From NCBI RefSeq assembly GCF_032062135.1, contig NC_092862.1, positions 96,695,283 to 96,759,282 of the forward strand: a DNA stretch of 64,000 nt, written 5' to 3'. The notes beneath the pieces are model-generated. The model was not told where the DNA came from, ran no database searches, and worked only from the letters and a program-made list of their open reading frames with translations. A program made the position numbers and the translations under genes. Shown here piece after piece: positions 38,639 through 53,600 of the stretch; position 1 is the first letter of the stretch, and each line of letters begins with the position of its first letter. This DNA is from Pyxicephalus adspersus (lineage: Eukaryota > Chordata > Amphibia > Anura > Pyxicephalidae).

Positions 38639-41600
38639 CCAAGTACATCCAAAATATTCAGTGCATAAGTGATCTTACCAAAACCTCATGTCTCTTGACA
38701 TTTTTCTGGCAAATTTCTACAGCCATAAGAGCCTCCTAAAAAGCAGAAAAGGTATAAAAGTAAAAACAAGAAAAAATGAACACTGCAAAGCAATCAACAT
38801 CCTGTTGGATTTCATGCCAACATTTTAAACCAACGAAGTGCACCCAACGGTAAAATATTGACAATAAATTATGTGCATATTCTTGATAGGCAGTAGAGGA
38901 GCTTGTTAGATTCCAACACTAGAAACATCTCTTGGTTGTTTAGATTCAAGGGCCAGCTGTGCTAAGCACCTGTAAAGATTCCATTCTCAGAAAAAAAGTT
39001 AGCTCTTAGAAAAGATTTAACCACCTGGCTTTGAAATGTTTAAAATTGATTTCCACAAAATATAGATACAGGAATAAAAGAGTACCCGTTTTAAGGTGTT
39101 TACTGATTGTTAAAAATATATAACTATCTTAGTATGCATAATCTGGGCACATATTTAAATGAGGGTTTAACACTATACCATTGTTAGTCACAAAGTATGA
39201 TAATGCAAGGAATATGTGCAGTGTTAAGCAAGCAGAGCAGGTTGTTCATAGTAATTATTGGCAAATGTGAAGGCACCATAAAATGTTTTTATTTTTGTTT
39301 AAATGAATTATAAAATACACAAACAATAGAAAACTTTTTATACGGATGTAAGTTTTTTTTTTTCATGTAAGGGCCATACCTCATATTTTTTTCTCCCCAG
39401 CAACCAATCAATATGGTCATCTTGGTCTCTTTCTTTTGCCACAACAACATCTCTTGGGCTAATTATATAAAACAGGGATTCACCTTCAGCATATTCTGAA
39501 AAAAAAAAAAAAAAAAGAATAAAATCAAAAAGTTTAATTAGTTTAGGAAACTAAATGTACGAAAGAAAATTTCTAATGATGATTCACAACACTCACTGCT
39601 ATAGGTTTTACTTCTTACCCAAGCGATAGTCCCGGCACTCATTCTCCTGAAATCCCCTGACCGTTATGGCATCTGAGGACACTTCTTCACAAGAATCTGG
39701 ATGTGGCTGAATTATATCAAGACATGGCCTGGCACAAAACTCCTTATTCTGGGGAAAAAAAAAAAAAGAACCAATATAAGAAATAAATTTAAAGAAGAAC
39801 TAAACCCAGTGTATACTTACCTGTCCCTGTTACATTACGGGTACTGCAATCTTCCTATTTTGCATCCTCTTTGTTCTGAACTTTGGCCATCATCCTGGCC
39901 ACCAAATGGCAGGGCCAGGATAATGTAACTCCCCTTCAGAGATGCGGGAATTTGTTGACTCCCAGAAACCGCAGGAGAAACCAGTAATTTTGACAGAAGA
40001 GATGGTGATCAGGCAGGTAGGAATGCTTATTGCAGAAAGGACATCACCTGCCCCGTTCTGCTATAAAACCTTACCCTGAATGGAACCGTGATATTACTAA
40101 AACATGGGAAAAATATAAAGTAGGTTTAAGAGGCTACCTGTGATAATTATATAGACATGTCCCCTTTGCTTCCTGCTTAAGTGACCGTGATTTTAACTGA
40201 AGTGTAACATTAAACAAAACCTGGAATTCTATTCCTGAATTTTCCCCTTTTTTCAATAGAAAAATGTAGACCAGTAGATAAATGTTTACCAGGGTTGTTA
40301 GGAAAGTAAAGTCTAAATCATCAATTTAGAAAAATAGCATTTTAGAGATGAAGGTGCAAGTAAAGTTACTGTTATCTATGCAGCTACCATTGCAAAGTTT
40401 CTCCAATGACGTTCCATTAGTTTGGAAGCTGCCTCACTCCTTTTCTGGTAAACACAAACCCAAAAGCTATGGTAGCTAAGAAACATTGTGGCAGTAAACC
40501 CCCACCTATTGATTTTGTAGCCAAGCAAACCGTACCCTTAATGAACTCTTACCCCGATTGTAAAGTTATATTTACCGCTTTATCTGAAGCTTCCTTTACA
40601 AAGAAGAGCATCACAAACTGATCACAGAGAGGTGCTATTCCACTGATGAAGTATTCTGTATCAAACTGTGATACTAAAGAGAAAAAAATATAACATATTC
40701 ATAAATTTTTAATATTTATATTTAGCACACTTTAGTGTTTAAGGCTAATACAAAAAATACATTTTAGTTTTTATATTTTTCTGCCTTAAAAAGCTCTGTG
40801 TATGTCATGTAATATGTAAATTGTTTCCCTTTTTTTGTAAAGAAACCAGATGTAAATTCCTGCACATTAGGTCAAGTGTAATTTAACAAAAACAACTTTT
40901 GCTGCTGCTGATGATGTCTCCTTTAATTGCAATCCTATTTGTAACCACCAGAAGTTCTCAGACTAATGCTGAATGACAGCCAGTACTATTCTTTTAAGTT
41001 ACCATCATCATATGTGCAAGGAACACATCAATGAAATAATGTCTATTTACTCTGCTTTCTCCACCTGCATGCATACTCAATGCAAGCACATGAATGGTTT
41101 TGTTCCTTGTTCAGTTTCTTCCTCTTCCATTTTGAAGTCAAGCATTTACACATCATGTATTATTAAAAAATTAACCAATTTAAAGCAGAACTAAACTTAA
41201 TTCCTCTAGCTCCATTGCTGATGCCAACATATTCTCTCAATCCTTTTGTTGACTGCCAGCCCGGAATGACATAGCTTGCACATGACTTCTGTATAATCAT
41301 TCTGGAACTGAGGTATGCAGAAAGCATACCTAGGTGTACATTCTAGAGAAAAAAGCAAACAGGCTAAAAAGTCTGTTTCACTGCAGAGGTGTTTGCAAAA
41401 AAAAAAAGAGCCTGTCTGCTTCCAATATTTACGTTTTATGTTAAATTCAGATTTATAATGTATTAATATGTTTGCTCAGACTTCAACTAAAATTGATGAG
41501 ACGGCAAAAGGCTTGAGTGACTGACAACACACAGTACAAAGAAAAGAGGATTGAAAGCTCAAACATATATTCACCTTCTCAAGGCAAAATTAACATTAGA

Positions 41601-44600
41601 AAATATGGGCATTTGTTTAACAAAGGACTAACATTACAGGAAAAAAGAAAATATTTTACAGATAGCCATGAAAATGGTAAATGCTTGGGGGAAAAAATTT
41701 TTTTTTTCTCTTTTTGCCACAATCCTATTTCCAAGGTATAAAAATTAAGTTAATTTCCAGGCTGGCAACCCATGGTTCTGGTTTTTGTGGAAATACACAA
41801 AGCATGCAGTAGTTCCCCAATAACTGAGTAGCCACAGGCATTCAACCTCTGAGCAAATGTAAAAATTAGCTGGAACAGTTCACAAACATTAACTCAATCA
41901 CATCCTGCTGTCTTCAGTCAAACATAAAGCATAGTGGTGATTACACGCAGTATTACAGCATGAAAATAGCCATGTAGAAAATTTGACACCATTTCTTTTC
42001 ATCATATTACACTGTAGAAGGGCAGACATCTGAGCCGAGTCTTCTGGAATATTATTTATCCAGAGGCAATATTACCGGAGAAAGCTTTCTGACATACTAT
42101 TCAAAAAATGTGTCTCACTTCCCAATATTGCTTACAGACTATGAACAAAATATGATCTACAAAAGAATGTCAGAATCAAACCTTGACATTGTTCCAGCAC
42201 AATACACAAACACATGAATTTTGCGGCATTTTAGGGCTACAGGACATAAACAGGAAAAACTAAATGCTAATAATATTCTAACTAAAATAATTTTATATAT
42301 AACCATTGCTATTTATTTTATGTTATTTTCTTATGCGAGATTTTTTTGCAGTTTTTTTTTTTTTTTAAATATAGTAACAAAGATGAGGGATAATAATATT
42401 CAAGTCCCAACCATAAGACTTATGAAAAAGAGAAGGGAAGAAAAAAACAAAGGAAACAATGGTTTCTTTGTAAACAAATTTTTATCCTTACTGAACATGT
42501 ATAAAGTTTCAATACATTTGTAAAAAAAAAAAACACAATGGATATCCATACACAGGCCGCTAGAACAGAAAAATAGCTTATATACAATATGTTAATGTAA
42601 CAATACTAAAAAAAAGTAAGGAAATCCAAATCAAAAATAAATTATCTACATGGGGACGAAAGAGGGGAGAAGGGTTTTATAGGGTACAAGGGAAAGGGAG
42701 GTTCTACCAAGAAAAACTGTATTTCAACATTGGTAAGAAAGCCAAGGCTCCGATGTCTTATAGAATGTTGGCATTCTATCGATGTCTTATAGAATGTTGG
42801 CATTCTATTCTGAAGCATACAGGTTAATTTATCACTGGTCAAAATGCTGTTATCTGAACGCAAATCCTACATTTTGCTGAATGACCAGGATGAATGCAAT
42901 TTTAGAACCTTATTACACCTCTGTGACTTATAGAAGCTTGATGCTGATTAAAAGGGTTAAACACAAGTCAACAGGAAGTCAAATGTACCTATGAAGGAAC
43001 TAAGATAGAACTCTGAATGCTTTGAAATTTGATATCAAATGCAGGAAAATGCAGCAGAAAGCATGCTTCAATTTCCATGCATACAAATTCTTAATACAGC
43101 TCTGCTTCTTTTTCAAGCATGATCCATTATACCTCAAAGATGTGTACAATGTTTCTAATAGGTGTTACAATGTATAATGTGCTATACACATTTATTTTAA
43201 TTCCTCCTGAAGAAGCAACCTCACCACCAGCTGTAAAACGCGTTGAGGAATAAAATTGAGTAATAGAATTACAGTCCCACTATTTGACCAGAAACTCATA
43301 ATGAATCTCAGTGGTCTAGAAAGGTAACACAATGGTAGTGACCTCTTCACATACATGTTTTGGCAATAATTTGTTGGGTTGTAACAATGTTGGGTTATAA
43401 CTATTTTTTAAACTTTTATTTTAAACTGTTTGTGTAAAGTTTATGATTTTTTGTTAAGGAATGTTTTGAAAGTGCCTATAAGGATCCAAGTGATTAGAAA
43501 GATAGAAATGAAAACTTACCAATCTCAACATAACGATTTGGTAAGTCTCTTACTTCACTGGGATGTCGCTCTTTCACAGCACAGATCTGCAAAACAATAA
43601 AACATATTATAAAATGATTTAATAAAGACATTATGTAAGACTGTTGGAGTACAGTATTTGGGGAAAAATCATTAATTGTAAAACTTTAGCCTGTGATGAA
43701 TTAACCATTAACTTGATTAGGATCTTTCCTTTATTTTAAATCACTTGGTTTAAAAGTGCACAAAATGAATCCGTCATCCGATAGGTAGTCACCACTAAGG
43801 TGTTTTTTGTTCCTGTTGTGGTGGAATATTTGGTCATACAGTGTCTGTCACAACTGTCTGTTTGTATATTGTCACATTTGTTTGTAAATTTTGAAAATAC
43901 CAATTTATTAACCCCTAATGCTACCATTGCCTGTTCTTTGACCCCATATAGACACTAAAAATGCCATTTGTTCTATTTGTGTGTTTGCTACCAACATATT
44001 TTTAGAATTGGCGGTTTTCTGTCTGCAATGTTTACTGTTTGGTTGGCTACCAGCATACAACTGTTTAGCGTATCATATTCCTATATTTAAACGCCTGGTA
44101 GGCATGTCACTATCAAAACACACCACTATTATCCTTATGGTTCACTGGTGTACCATGTAAGCTGCAATTAAAATCTTTAATCTTATTTTATTTACCACAC
44201 ATTGATTATACCCATGATTTGCCAAAGTGCATGCAGTGGGCCACTATCAGAATCTTAGATTTTATTTAATTCTATTTTAATCAATGATATTTATTTCTTA
44301 GCAACATTATATATTTATATGTAAATTAAAAAAATGTTCCTATGCCCATTAATAATATTCACTTAAATTTCACAACCACTACCAAAGAGGTATTAAGTGT
44401 GTGTAGAATAAAAGAATAAAAATCCCCCAAACTATGGTTAGGTACATTATTGCTCCAGTGTTACAGAATCAGTCTGGCTTTAATTAAGTACTCAATAAGA
44501 TGTGGATAAAATAACTTTTGCAGACACACCAATGTGTTAAGTTTACATAGAATTATCAAAAATTGACATACTTAAAATAAAAATGACACCGCTGGAAGCA

Positions 44601-47600
44601 CTATTTTTACTCGTTTCTACTATAGCAATGCCATAACCACAATTATTTAACCCGGTCCTTGATGCATCACACATACTGGTAAATCCCTTTGGAAAAAAAA
44701 ACAATAGGATCCTACTGATAAATGTGGTGTGAGGATTAAATCCTAAATAATTCCAACTCCAAAAATACACATTCCAAGTATAATAGTATACCTCGCACAA
44801 AGAAAAAAGCCTTCAATGCTGTAATGCACTGCTTATAACCACAGGGAAACAAGTGTTTGCAAATACCTAGGAGTTACCATTTGTTATCATTCTAGGACAG
44901 CTTTTGGCAATGGTTCATGGCACCAAGGAGCAGAAAACCACTGTGGATTTTTTACTGCTAGTCTAAACTTAGAGTGTGTGTGTGATTTTAGAATACTCTT
45001 GTTACCCTTGATGCCCTTGGTGACCTCTCTACCTATTTCGGGGTCAATATGAACAAAGTGTGCACATTTGGGCCCTTTAGAGCCATCAATAGCTTTGATT
45101 AGTGTAGTGTGTAGTGTGGGATATATGATTATTATGTAGTTTGATTGTTGAGATTATAATATGTTACAGGTCTAATTCTTCCAGGACTGAAACAAGTATG
45201 TCACTACCATCAAATAGGTAACCAATATCATTTGTGATCTGTAGCAAAAAGGTTGAAGGTGCTCAGTAATACCTTAAATTAGAATGACATTAACAAGCAA
45301 ATGACAGGCAAATTTGTGCAGTTACAAAGTTACCTTTACAGATTTGCCCCATCCAATGACCAGGGTCAGATTATCTTTCCAGAACAGGCTGCAGGGGTAC
45401 ATATCCGGACGTAGGCTTGTGTCATCTCTGGGCACATTAGTTATCCTCTGCTTTGTAATTATGTCAAGTATCTTTACTCCCTGAAAACACAATATAATAA
45501 AAACATAAGATGAAAATGTACAGCAACAGGTTACAAGGAAGAATCTATGCGTGTGTTATATATTGGCTATGCCATATTTCTATTTAAATCACTTATATGT
45601 AAATGCTATGACTGCAGATAAACTAAAGATCTACTAAACATACTTAAAATACCTCTTGGTAAAACTGCAGTGAGCAACAGGCGAAAAGAGCAATAACAAT
45701 AAAACATCCAGTCATAATATTTCAAAAATAACGGTAAAGCTTTCAGTAGAATGCATTTTCTAAACACAGGATCCAGTAGTAAAAAAGCTATTCACTTCTT
45801 TTTACATTTGAATGGGCTTTTTGGCAATAAAAAGGACTGCGCCCATTTTTCAGCATCTAACTACTTGTAAATAGACACTAACTATTGCAAATAATAAAAA
45901 AGAAAAACATCTCCCATATTTACACATTGAACAGTCTATAAACAGCTTCTGGGAATAAATTAAAACTTGTAGCAAAAATACACCTAAAATTAGCAAGTTT
46001 GCAATTCTGCTTAAATACTTTCCCTTAAAGAGACCTTGTGACTGAACCTGCAATTTAAAATACAAATCTCCAGCTAGAGTACTTACACAAGAATATGCTA
46101 GGGTGTATTGGCTTACAATTTCTATGACCACAATGTGCTGTTGTGGGCTTTAAACTGCATTCAATGTCTTTTTTAAAAAAGTAAAACACTTTATGTAACG
46201 CTAGAAAATGATAATGTATTTGCACCAATACTTGAAAGTTTTTTTTCCTCTGTCATTGAAGCAATCATAGCTGAATTATTCATGTAGAGGTGATAACGGC
46301 TGTATAAATCATTTACTTAGTCATTGCCCATCATGAGGCTTTGTTGCTATTTATTTGATTGAAGTGGAGACAAAGACTACTGACAGTGATCAGAAAGTGA
46401 TGATCCATTATAACAATATTTATTCTGACTGAACATCACACTCTGTCATGTAAATAACAGCTGGTTCTTACAGCACTTGAAGGAAATACAAATAAATATT
46501 ATGCAACAACTCAATAACAAGGTTCAGAATGGACCTGCAGAAAATAGATTAGTATAGTATTTGGAATAAAATGAACACAAGTGAACAATGAAGAAAGATG
46601 CCCAAGCAACGAAAACCAGACTGTACAGAAAGGCTTATTGTGTAGTTAGATTTGGTCCTTTGGTTACTGGAAATTTTCTATAAGGCAGCGACAAACACAA
46701 AAAATGCACAATACCTGTTTTGTGTATTTATTGTTCTTTTCAGTAATCCTGCTTAGCTACAGCATATGTTCTAACAAGACATGTATGAATAAATAAAACT
46801 TTCATGTGAAACACAGCAATACCCAAGTGTTTCCTGCAGAAAAATTGACACTAGAAACTTATTTATCAAAGGGTGAACAGAAAACAGCTTATACACAACA
46901 CTATTTTTCTGTTTGCTCAAGTATGGTAGGTTTGATCACTACTTTAGGGTCACCACTTTGAACGTGCAGCCTGCTATAGGACACAATGGGAATGAGATTG
47001 AGGGTTGTATTTAAACCCCAATAAGCAGGCTTGCATTTTTTGATTCCAAATTTCTGGCAGTCAGTGGACACTATGTACATGTATGGGCACTTACCAACTT
47101 TTAACAAAGACAATACAGCCGAAAAAGTGCCAAATTATGCCAATCAATATGTTATTTCTGTAAATGGAGTTTCTGATTCCCAATTCAGGGTAAACAGGCT
47201 CTAAGAAATGCACCTTTTGGTCTAGCTGCAATAGCATGAGGCTTGCCATGATGCCATATTTAAGGTTCTTTTTGGTTTTAAAGTCTTATTCGCTTTGCAT
47301 CAGCTAACTTTTTTTTTAAAATGATCAAAAATATGCAAAAGAAAAACAAAAATGTTTGAAATACAAAAATATGCATAAGTGCATGTTATCAATGTACATA
47401 ACATAAATAAATGCAAGCAGAAACTCTTGTCATATGTGTGTACTGTGATTGTCTCTTTTAGCTGACAAATGTACAACCTATGTAAATAAAATTAGATTTT
47501 CTACAAGCAAAAATATTCTAAATTACAAAATATAAAATTCATACCACCAATAAAATATAATACTATAAACGCAAACAAGAAAAGCCTTTAAGATTGGTAT

Positions 47601-50600
47601 GCCTGCCCACATCTTACCATATTATTGGCCCAAGCAATGAAATTCCCTCTCCACTTGATGTTTGTTATATTTCCTTCCCCTTCATGTAGGATAACTGTCT
47701 TCCATCGGTTCAGCCAGGTTCTTTCATATAGGATCAACTACAACAAAAAAGAAATATTTATGAATGTGCACCAACATCATTTCTGTGTCTGAAAGTTATA
47801 CAATTAAATTTCAAATACTATACATTTCATATTTATTCCAAACCAAATAATAGTAAATAAAAGTACTAGTTCAAGGACTATTGCTGCTATTGTGCCTTAC
47901 CCTGCTCATTACCAAAAAAATGTAAGGAGTCTAAACCTTTCCTTTTAGGTGTATTGCTACTGTTTGGACCTAGAAGAAGGCAGCATATGCCTAAAAAATT
48001 GCCATGGAGAATGGAGTTACTGCAGATAAATAGATCACACTACAATACTCCGTTGTAGTGCCTTAAGTTCAGAAATACAGCGTCAATCACCTTAGGCATC
48101 AGAATCGAACCTCAGTCACTCAAATCAAAGTCTGTGCTGGCCACTTCCATTGATAGTAAACACTCATACTGACATTTTTCAGCATGAACTATACCTAATA
48201 ATTTGGGCCAGATTTACTAAAGTTCTACAAGACTAAAGATGATTGACTAACATGGGGGGACCTGTGTAATCCAGCAAACCTGGATTTGATCTGGTCTAGG
48301 ACTGAAAATATTTGTCAAATAATAGCAAATGTTTTTTAAAAATCCATTCCAGGTTTGTGGGATCATTCTGATAGTCTATCTTCCCCGGTCTTGTAGAGCT
48401 TTATTAAATCAGGCCCTTTCTGTTCAAAAATGACACAGGCAGCAATAAAAACACCTTTTTAGTGAAGTGTGGAAAGGTTTGTAAATCTGCCATTTTCAAA
48501 TTATAGTCTGTGAATTTATTAGAGAAATCTCCTATGTTTTCTGTCTCGTGGACAGCTAACAATTGGCAGGATTAGATAGGAAATCCCACCAATGGGGACA
48601 CATGCAGCAATATAAATCTGACAGGTTCCATTCATTAGAGAACTATTTTCTTTTTGAAAGAGTGGTGAGGAGATTGAATGTTATAATGATATATTTTCAT
48701 TGCTATATAGGTCCTTCATTTCAATAATAATGTACTCTTTTTACCCAAGTAAAACAATATAGACAGAAATACATGAAAACGCAAAAAAATGGCATAGCAT
48801 AATGTGAATGCCTAGGTGTCTTCAGTTTAGTTACATTACATAGCTTTTCATGATTATTGGTTTGCCAACTAAACATGTATACAATATACAACATGAACCA
48901 CGCACCTGCTGTACATAAGTGAAGGAAAAGCAAACTACTAAAATTTGAAGTTTTGCCACAAGATGGTGCCAGAGTACAGCAAAAGGAATACAAAATGTTA
49001 ACTTCCGCTAGTAACAATGAACATTTTCTATGCAGCACATAACACTGCCAACCTGCAAGGGTAACATCTTGTAATTTTGTTTCTTTGTCCAACTGTGCTC
49101 ATCTTGTGGGTGTACTGTAGACAGTACTTACACCCATGGGTGCCTGAGTGAAATCATTACTGTGCAAATGACTTTTGGTCAGATCTTGTGAACTAAGGTT
49201 TTTAAAATATTGGTTCCATTTCACAAGGGTCATGGTCAGAGGACATTTAATGCAAATTGCTAAAAGTGTTACTACTCTAGAATTACAAATTGATTGAGAA
49301 AAAAAATAAGGGAAGAGAACGGATATTTTACAGACAAAGGAATAAAAATGAGAAATTACATTTTGGCCGTCAAAATACAAAAGTTGTGCATAGAAAAGCC
49401 AAAAAAAAAAAAAAAACATTATCTGCAAGGGCTCCAAGCTTTTCATGGCATGCAGAGTTTTCTTTGGAATAAAATAAAAGACCCTTTAGCACCACTTAAA
49501 GTCCTGTAAAAGAAATTACATTGATAAGACAAATATTGGTTGTATCCAAAAATCTATTTGAACTACTTTGCATTAATCAAAAAATAATATCACATTTTTT
49601 TTAATCTTCTATAACGATTGGCTGTGAGCTAAAAAGTGTCCTTTTCCAACCTCAAACTTTTGAAGATATTTTGTTATTCCTTCCTAACACACTTTCAAAA
49701 TCATGTTTATTGCCCAGAGAGGTTCATATTAACCATATATTTTTAACCCTTGTATCCATGTCCTTTCTTTACCTCCTTACCTACATTAATATATCTTCTA
49801 CATAGCAACATTTCACAGAATACATGGATCAATTGACTGCAATTAATATTCAATGGAGTCAAATTAAAAAAAAATATATATATATATATATATTACACTT
49901 TAAGTGAGAATATAATTACTGATTTCTTGAACAAGATGTCAGTGCAATAATTCCCTAACTGCATTCCTCTGCACCTGGTGGATTTGGGTATCCCTGCTCA
50001 GCTTCGTCTCATCAACACTAGCTGCATTTTCCATTTAAAAAAAAAACAAAAAAAACATACAAACAAAAACAACATACAAACATAAAACAAAAAGTCAGTA
50101 TTAAAAAACAGAGAAGACATACCGTACTAGCACCAGATTAATACCTGTTCATATCTCAGCCTATGACCCCAGTGTTATAAGAGAACAACGTTACCCACTG
50201 AGTCACTATGTAGTTGTAATTGCAGAAACATCCAATAATCCCGGAGTGCAGTCATGTCCTCACTCAACTTCCAATGAAACCTAAAAAACGTCTCTTTCTG
50301 CACTCACTGGATGTTACTGTAAAATCAGCTTTGGCTCCCAAGAGAACTTCTGCCAAACTATATCAAATACTTCATAAATGAAAATAGTGCTGCAAATGTT
50401 ACATTGCAACTTGGACTAGAACTAAATGAGATTTTCTACTTTGTGTTACAACACCATTTTCTAATAGTACTATAATTACCACAAATACCTCTTGTCTGAA
50501 TACACATATAATTGGAAAGAAGCAAGTTCTTCCTAAAGTGCAAAATTTGCAGATTTCTTTACTCATCTGTTTCTGATATCGCATGCTAACCCTCTACATA

Positions 50601-53600
50601 CCATGAACACTACACACAATACTGATTTGAAGACAGTCATCACAATTTTATCCGTGTCAGAGTTGCTCAGATCCTTATTTTGCTCATTTTCTTGCATCTT
50701 GGACATCACCTTTACGACCCAACTGTTTATTTGCTGCTTAATATAGCCTATTGCTTTACAGGTGCTATTGAAAGCAGACAATGTTGTTCGCTACATCGGT
50801 CAGTGACTTGAATTTTTGGGCTGATTAGTGTAAGTAATGTCCACCTTCTTTAAAGACAATTAGCAACCATGGTGTTTTGGTTAAAACCTATGGCATTATC
50901 AAGTAGAGAAAGTTCTCTGTGCAATCCATTTCAAATTAAATTGAACCTACACTTTGCCCACACAGAGTAAAGCAAGAAGTTGACTTAAGTGCCAACCTAC
51001 AGCTAGACATGCCCACTTAGTTTGACTGGGTAAAGAAGTCCCACACAGAACTAGGAGTTTACATAGGGCTAGGGACTCTTTCTTTGCCTAGATACCCAAT
51101 TAGCCAATTACCAAGCACCAGCAATGTCATGTTTGAGAAAGAAGTAAATCAATTGATCTGGAAATTATCCTGGTAGGGATAGCAGCAGCAAGGGAGAACA
51201 GATAATGCAAGCATAGTGAGAGGGGGATGCTTTCTTTTGACTATTTGCATTACCATGAGTTTGTTAACCTAAACTTCTGTTTTTTGGTTCCTGGTAGTAT
51301 GCTACAGTATATATTATAAGAGCTTTGCTGTAACTTTTTTTTTTAAGCAAAAAGTTTTCAGTTATTGCTAGGCAGATCCCGTCTATGTTATGTAGAAAAG
51401 GAGAAAAGAAGGTTTCTAGTCTCTTTTGTTCAGTAGGTAAGTATTGTTTCCCTGGAACAGGAAGGATGTTACTAGCAAAAACACCATGGTAAGATTCAGG
51501 TATTGATAAAGTAGTGCATGTTTCTTTTAAATGATTGACTGTCTGGGTAGTCAGGCCAGGATCAGGATAAAGACCCCAGGGTCTCTAGCATTACAAACCA
51601 AACTAACAAGGGCAGTGTTTATACTTCCTTTAGCTCAGATTGCCTTTAATCACAGATGGATCTGCACATTGTAAACTAATAATGGGACATGTGGGATACA
51701 CTTAAAAATAAGCTATAAAATACATTCAGGAGGTGACCATTTAAAGGTAAAGGATGCCTTAAATAAATTATGAGGCAGAGTACTTATGGTTGTTATTCAG
51801 GTTTACCAACCTGCTTGGACATAGCTTGTTTTATAGGAAATGGTTCATAAGTTGTTAGAATCCATTTAAACATGCTAACCTAATGGATGTTGACTAGACA
51901 AAATTATACAGCCTGCTACAAAGTGGTTAATATTTTATTCCTCATCTAATGGGACACATAGATTTTTTTCTTATTGATATTTCAAAACAGCTACATTATC
52001 AATTCATTTTCTGCATAGATTTTGGTGCATTTACACAGCAGCAAAAGTTACACAAATGTATTTTTAGTTTATGATTATGCATATTGATGTTGGTCTTTTT
52101 GCTTAGAACAGCAAGACAAAGCAGCAAGTTATCCAATAATAACATTAAAAAAAAAACACAAGTCTTACATAACATGGTCTTCCTCTGAATGCGTTTAGTA
52201 AATGTCAATTTTTGCAGCTTTTTTTTGTATTGTATATCTGCAGCTGTTCCTGCATTTGCATATGTGCCGATACAATTTTACAAATGACTAGTTCTTTTCT
52301 AATATTAACAACTAGTCAGGATCGTCAAATAAACCTGATCATATCAGTTATCAGGTGAAAGCCTTGAAAGTGTGGCAGTTTAGAGATGAAAAAAGTGATC
52401 CAGAAAATGTGACAGATTAAATAAATCCATTGAATTCCGATTTTTATATGTCAGTGTTTCAGAAGCAGGTATAATACAATATACAATGTAATTGATGTTC
52501 TTTCTATTTAAATCTGTAGTGTGCTAAAAACTTGTAAAACTTACCACATAGCTTAATAACGGCAACCATAATACTTATGATAGGACTAAAGTGTGTAGAG
52601 TGAAACTGGAGTTTCATCATCATTGGGCAAAATTGTCAATGAAGAACAGCACAAGATATACCCATAAAAGCATGGTTTCAAAGGTGCAGATGCCCCATTC
52701 TGAGGATTATTTTAATGATGGAAACATTCTTCATGGATTTTGGTTCAAAGGCATCACACTGTAGATTTGTCTGCTGTGCATCCATAATGCAAGTCTCTTG
52801 TTCCAGGACATGCTAAAGCTGCCACATTAAATTGGGATATGATGACTATTTGAGCATACTGTCATCAGTATGAGAACTAAAGTTCTGTGACATGCCACAA
52901 TATCTTGCTGGTTACCCTTGGAAGAAGAGTACACTGCTGTCATGGACATAGTCTCCTAGATTGTAACCTTTTTGGGGCAGGGTCTTCTACAACTCCTGTG
53001 TCACTGTCTGTATTTATCTGTCATTCGCAAACCCTATTTAATGTACAGCGCTGCGTAATATGTTGGTGCTATATAAATCCTGTTTAATAATAAATAATAA
53101 GATTTAATATTAAATAGTCGGCAACAAAACCAGAGTAGGCTGTGGCATTTGAACAATGCTCAGTTGGTATCAATGAGTCCAAAATGTGCCAAGAGATTAC
53201 ACAATCAGCCTGAACCATTGTTACAAAGAGGAATCCTTGCTTTTTATTGTTTATGCCACATTCTGATCCTAGCTTCTGAATGTTGCAGCATAATTTGAGA
53301 CTCATTACACCAGGCAATATTTTTCCAATCTTTGTTCAATTTTGGTAGGCCTTTGTGAATTATTGCCTCAGATGCCTGTTCTTAGGTTACAGGAGTGGTA
53401 TATGTGGTCTTCTGTGTCTATAACCCACCTGCTTTAAGGTTTGAAGCATGTGTTCAAAGATGCTTTCAGCATACCTTAGTTGTAAGTGGTTTAGTTACTA
53501 TTGTCTTTCTATAAGTTTCAACCAGACTTGGGAATATAAATTAAACTTAAAATTTCTGGAAAACCCTAGAGACAGTTGTGTGTAAAAACCCACCTGGTCA

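Noticed and set aside
48721..49446. Minus-strand frames of 123 and 115 aa
   Set aside because: Same strand as vps41 but no similarity to it or to any family I know, low-complexity Phe/Cys-rich translation, and no consistent splice structure. Treated as chance frames in AT-rich intron.
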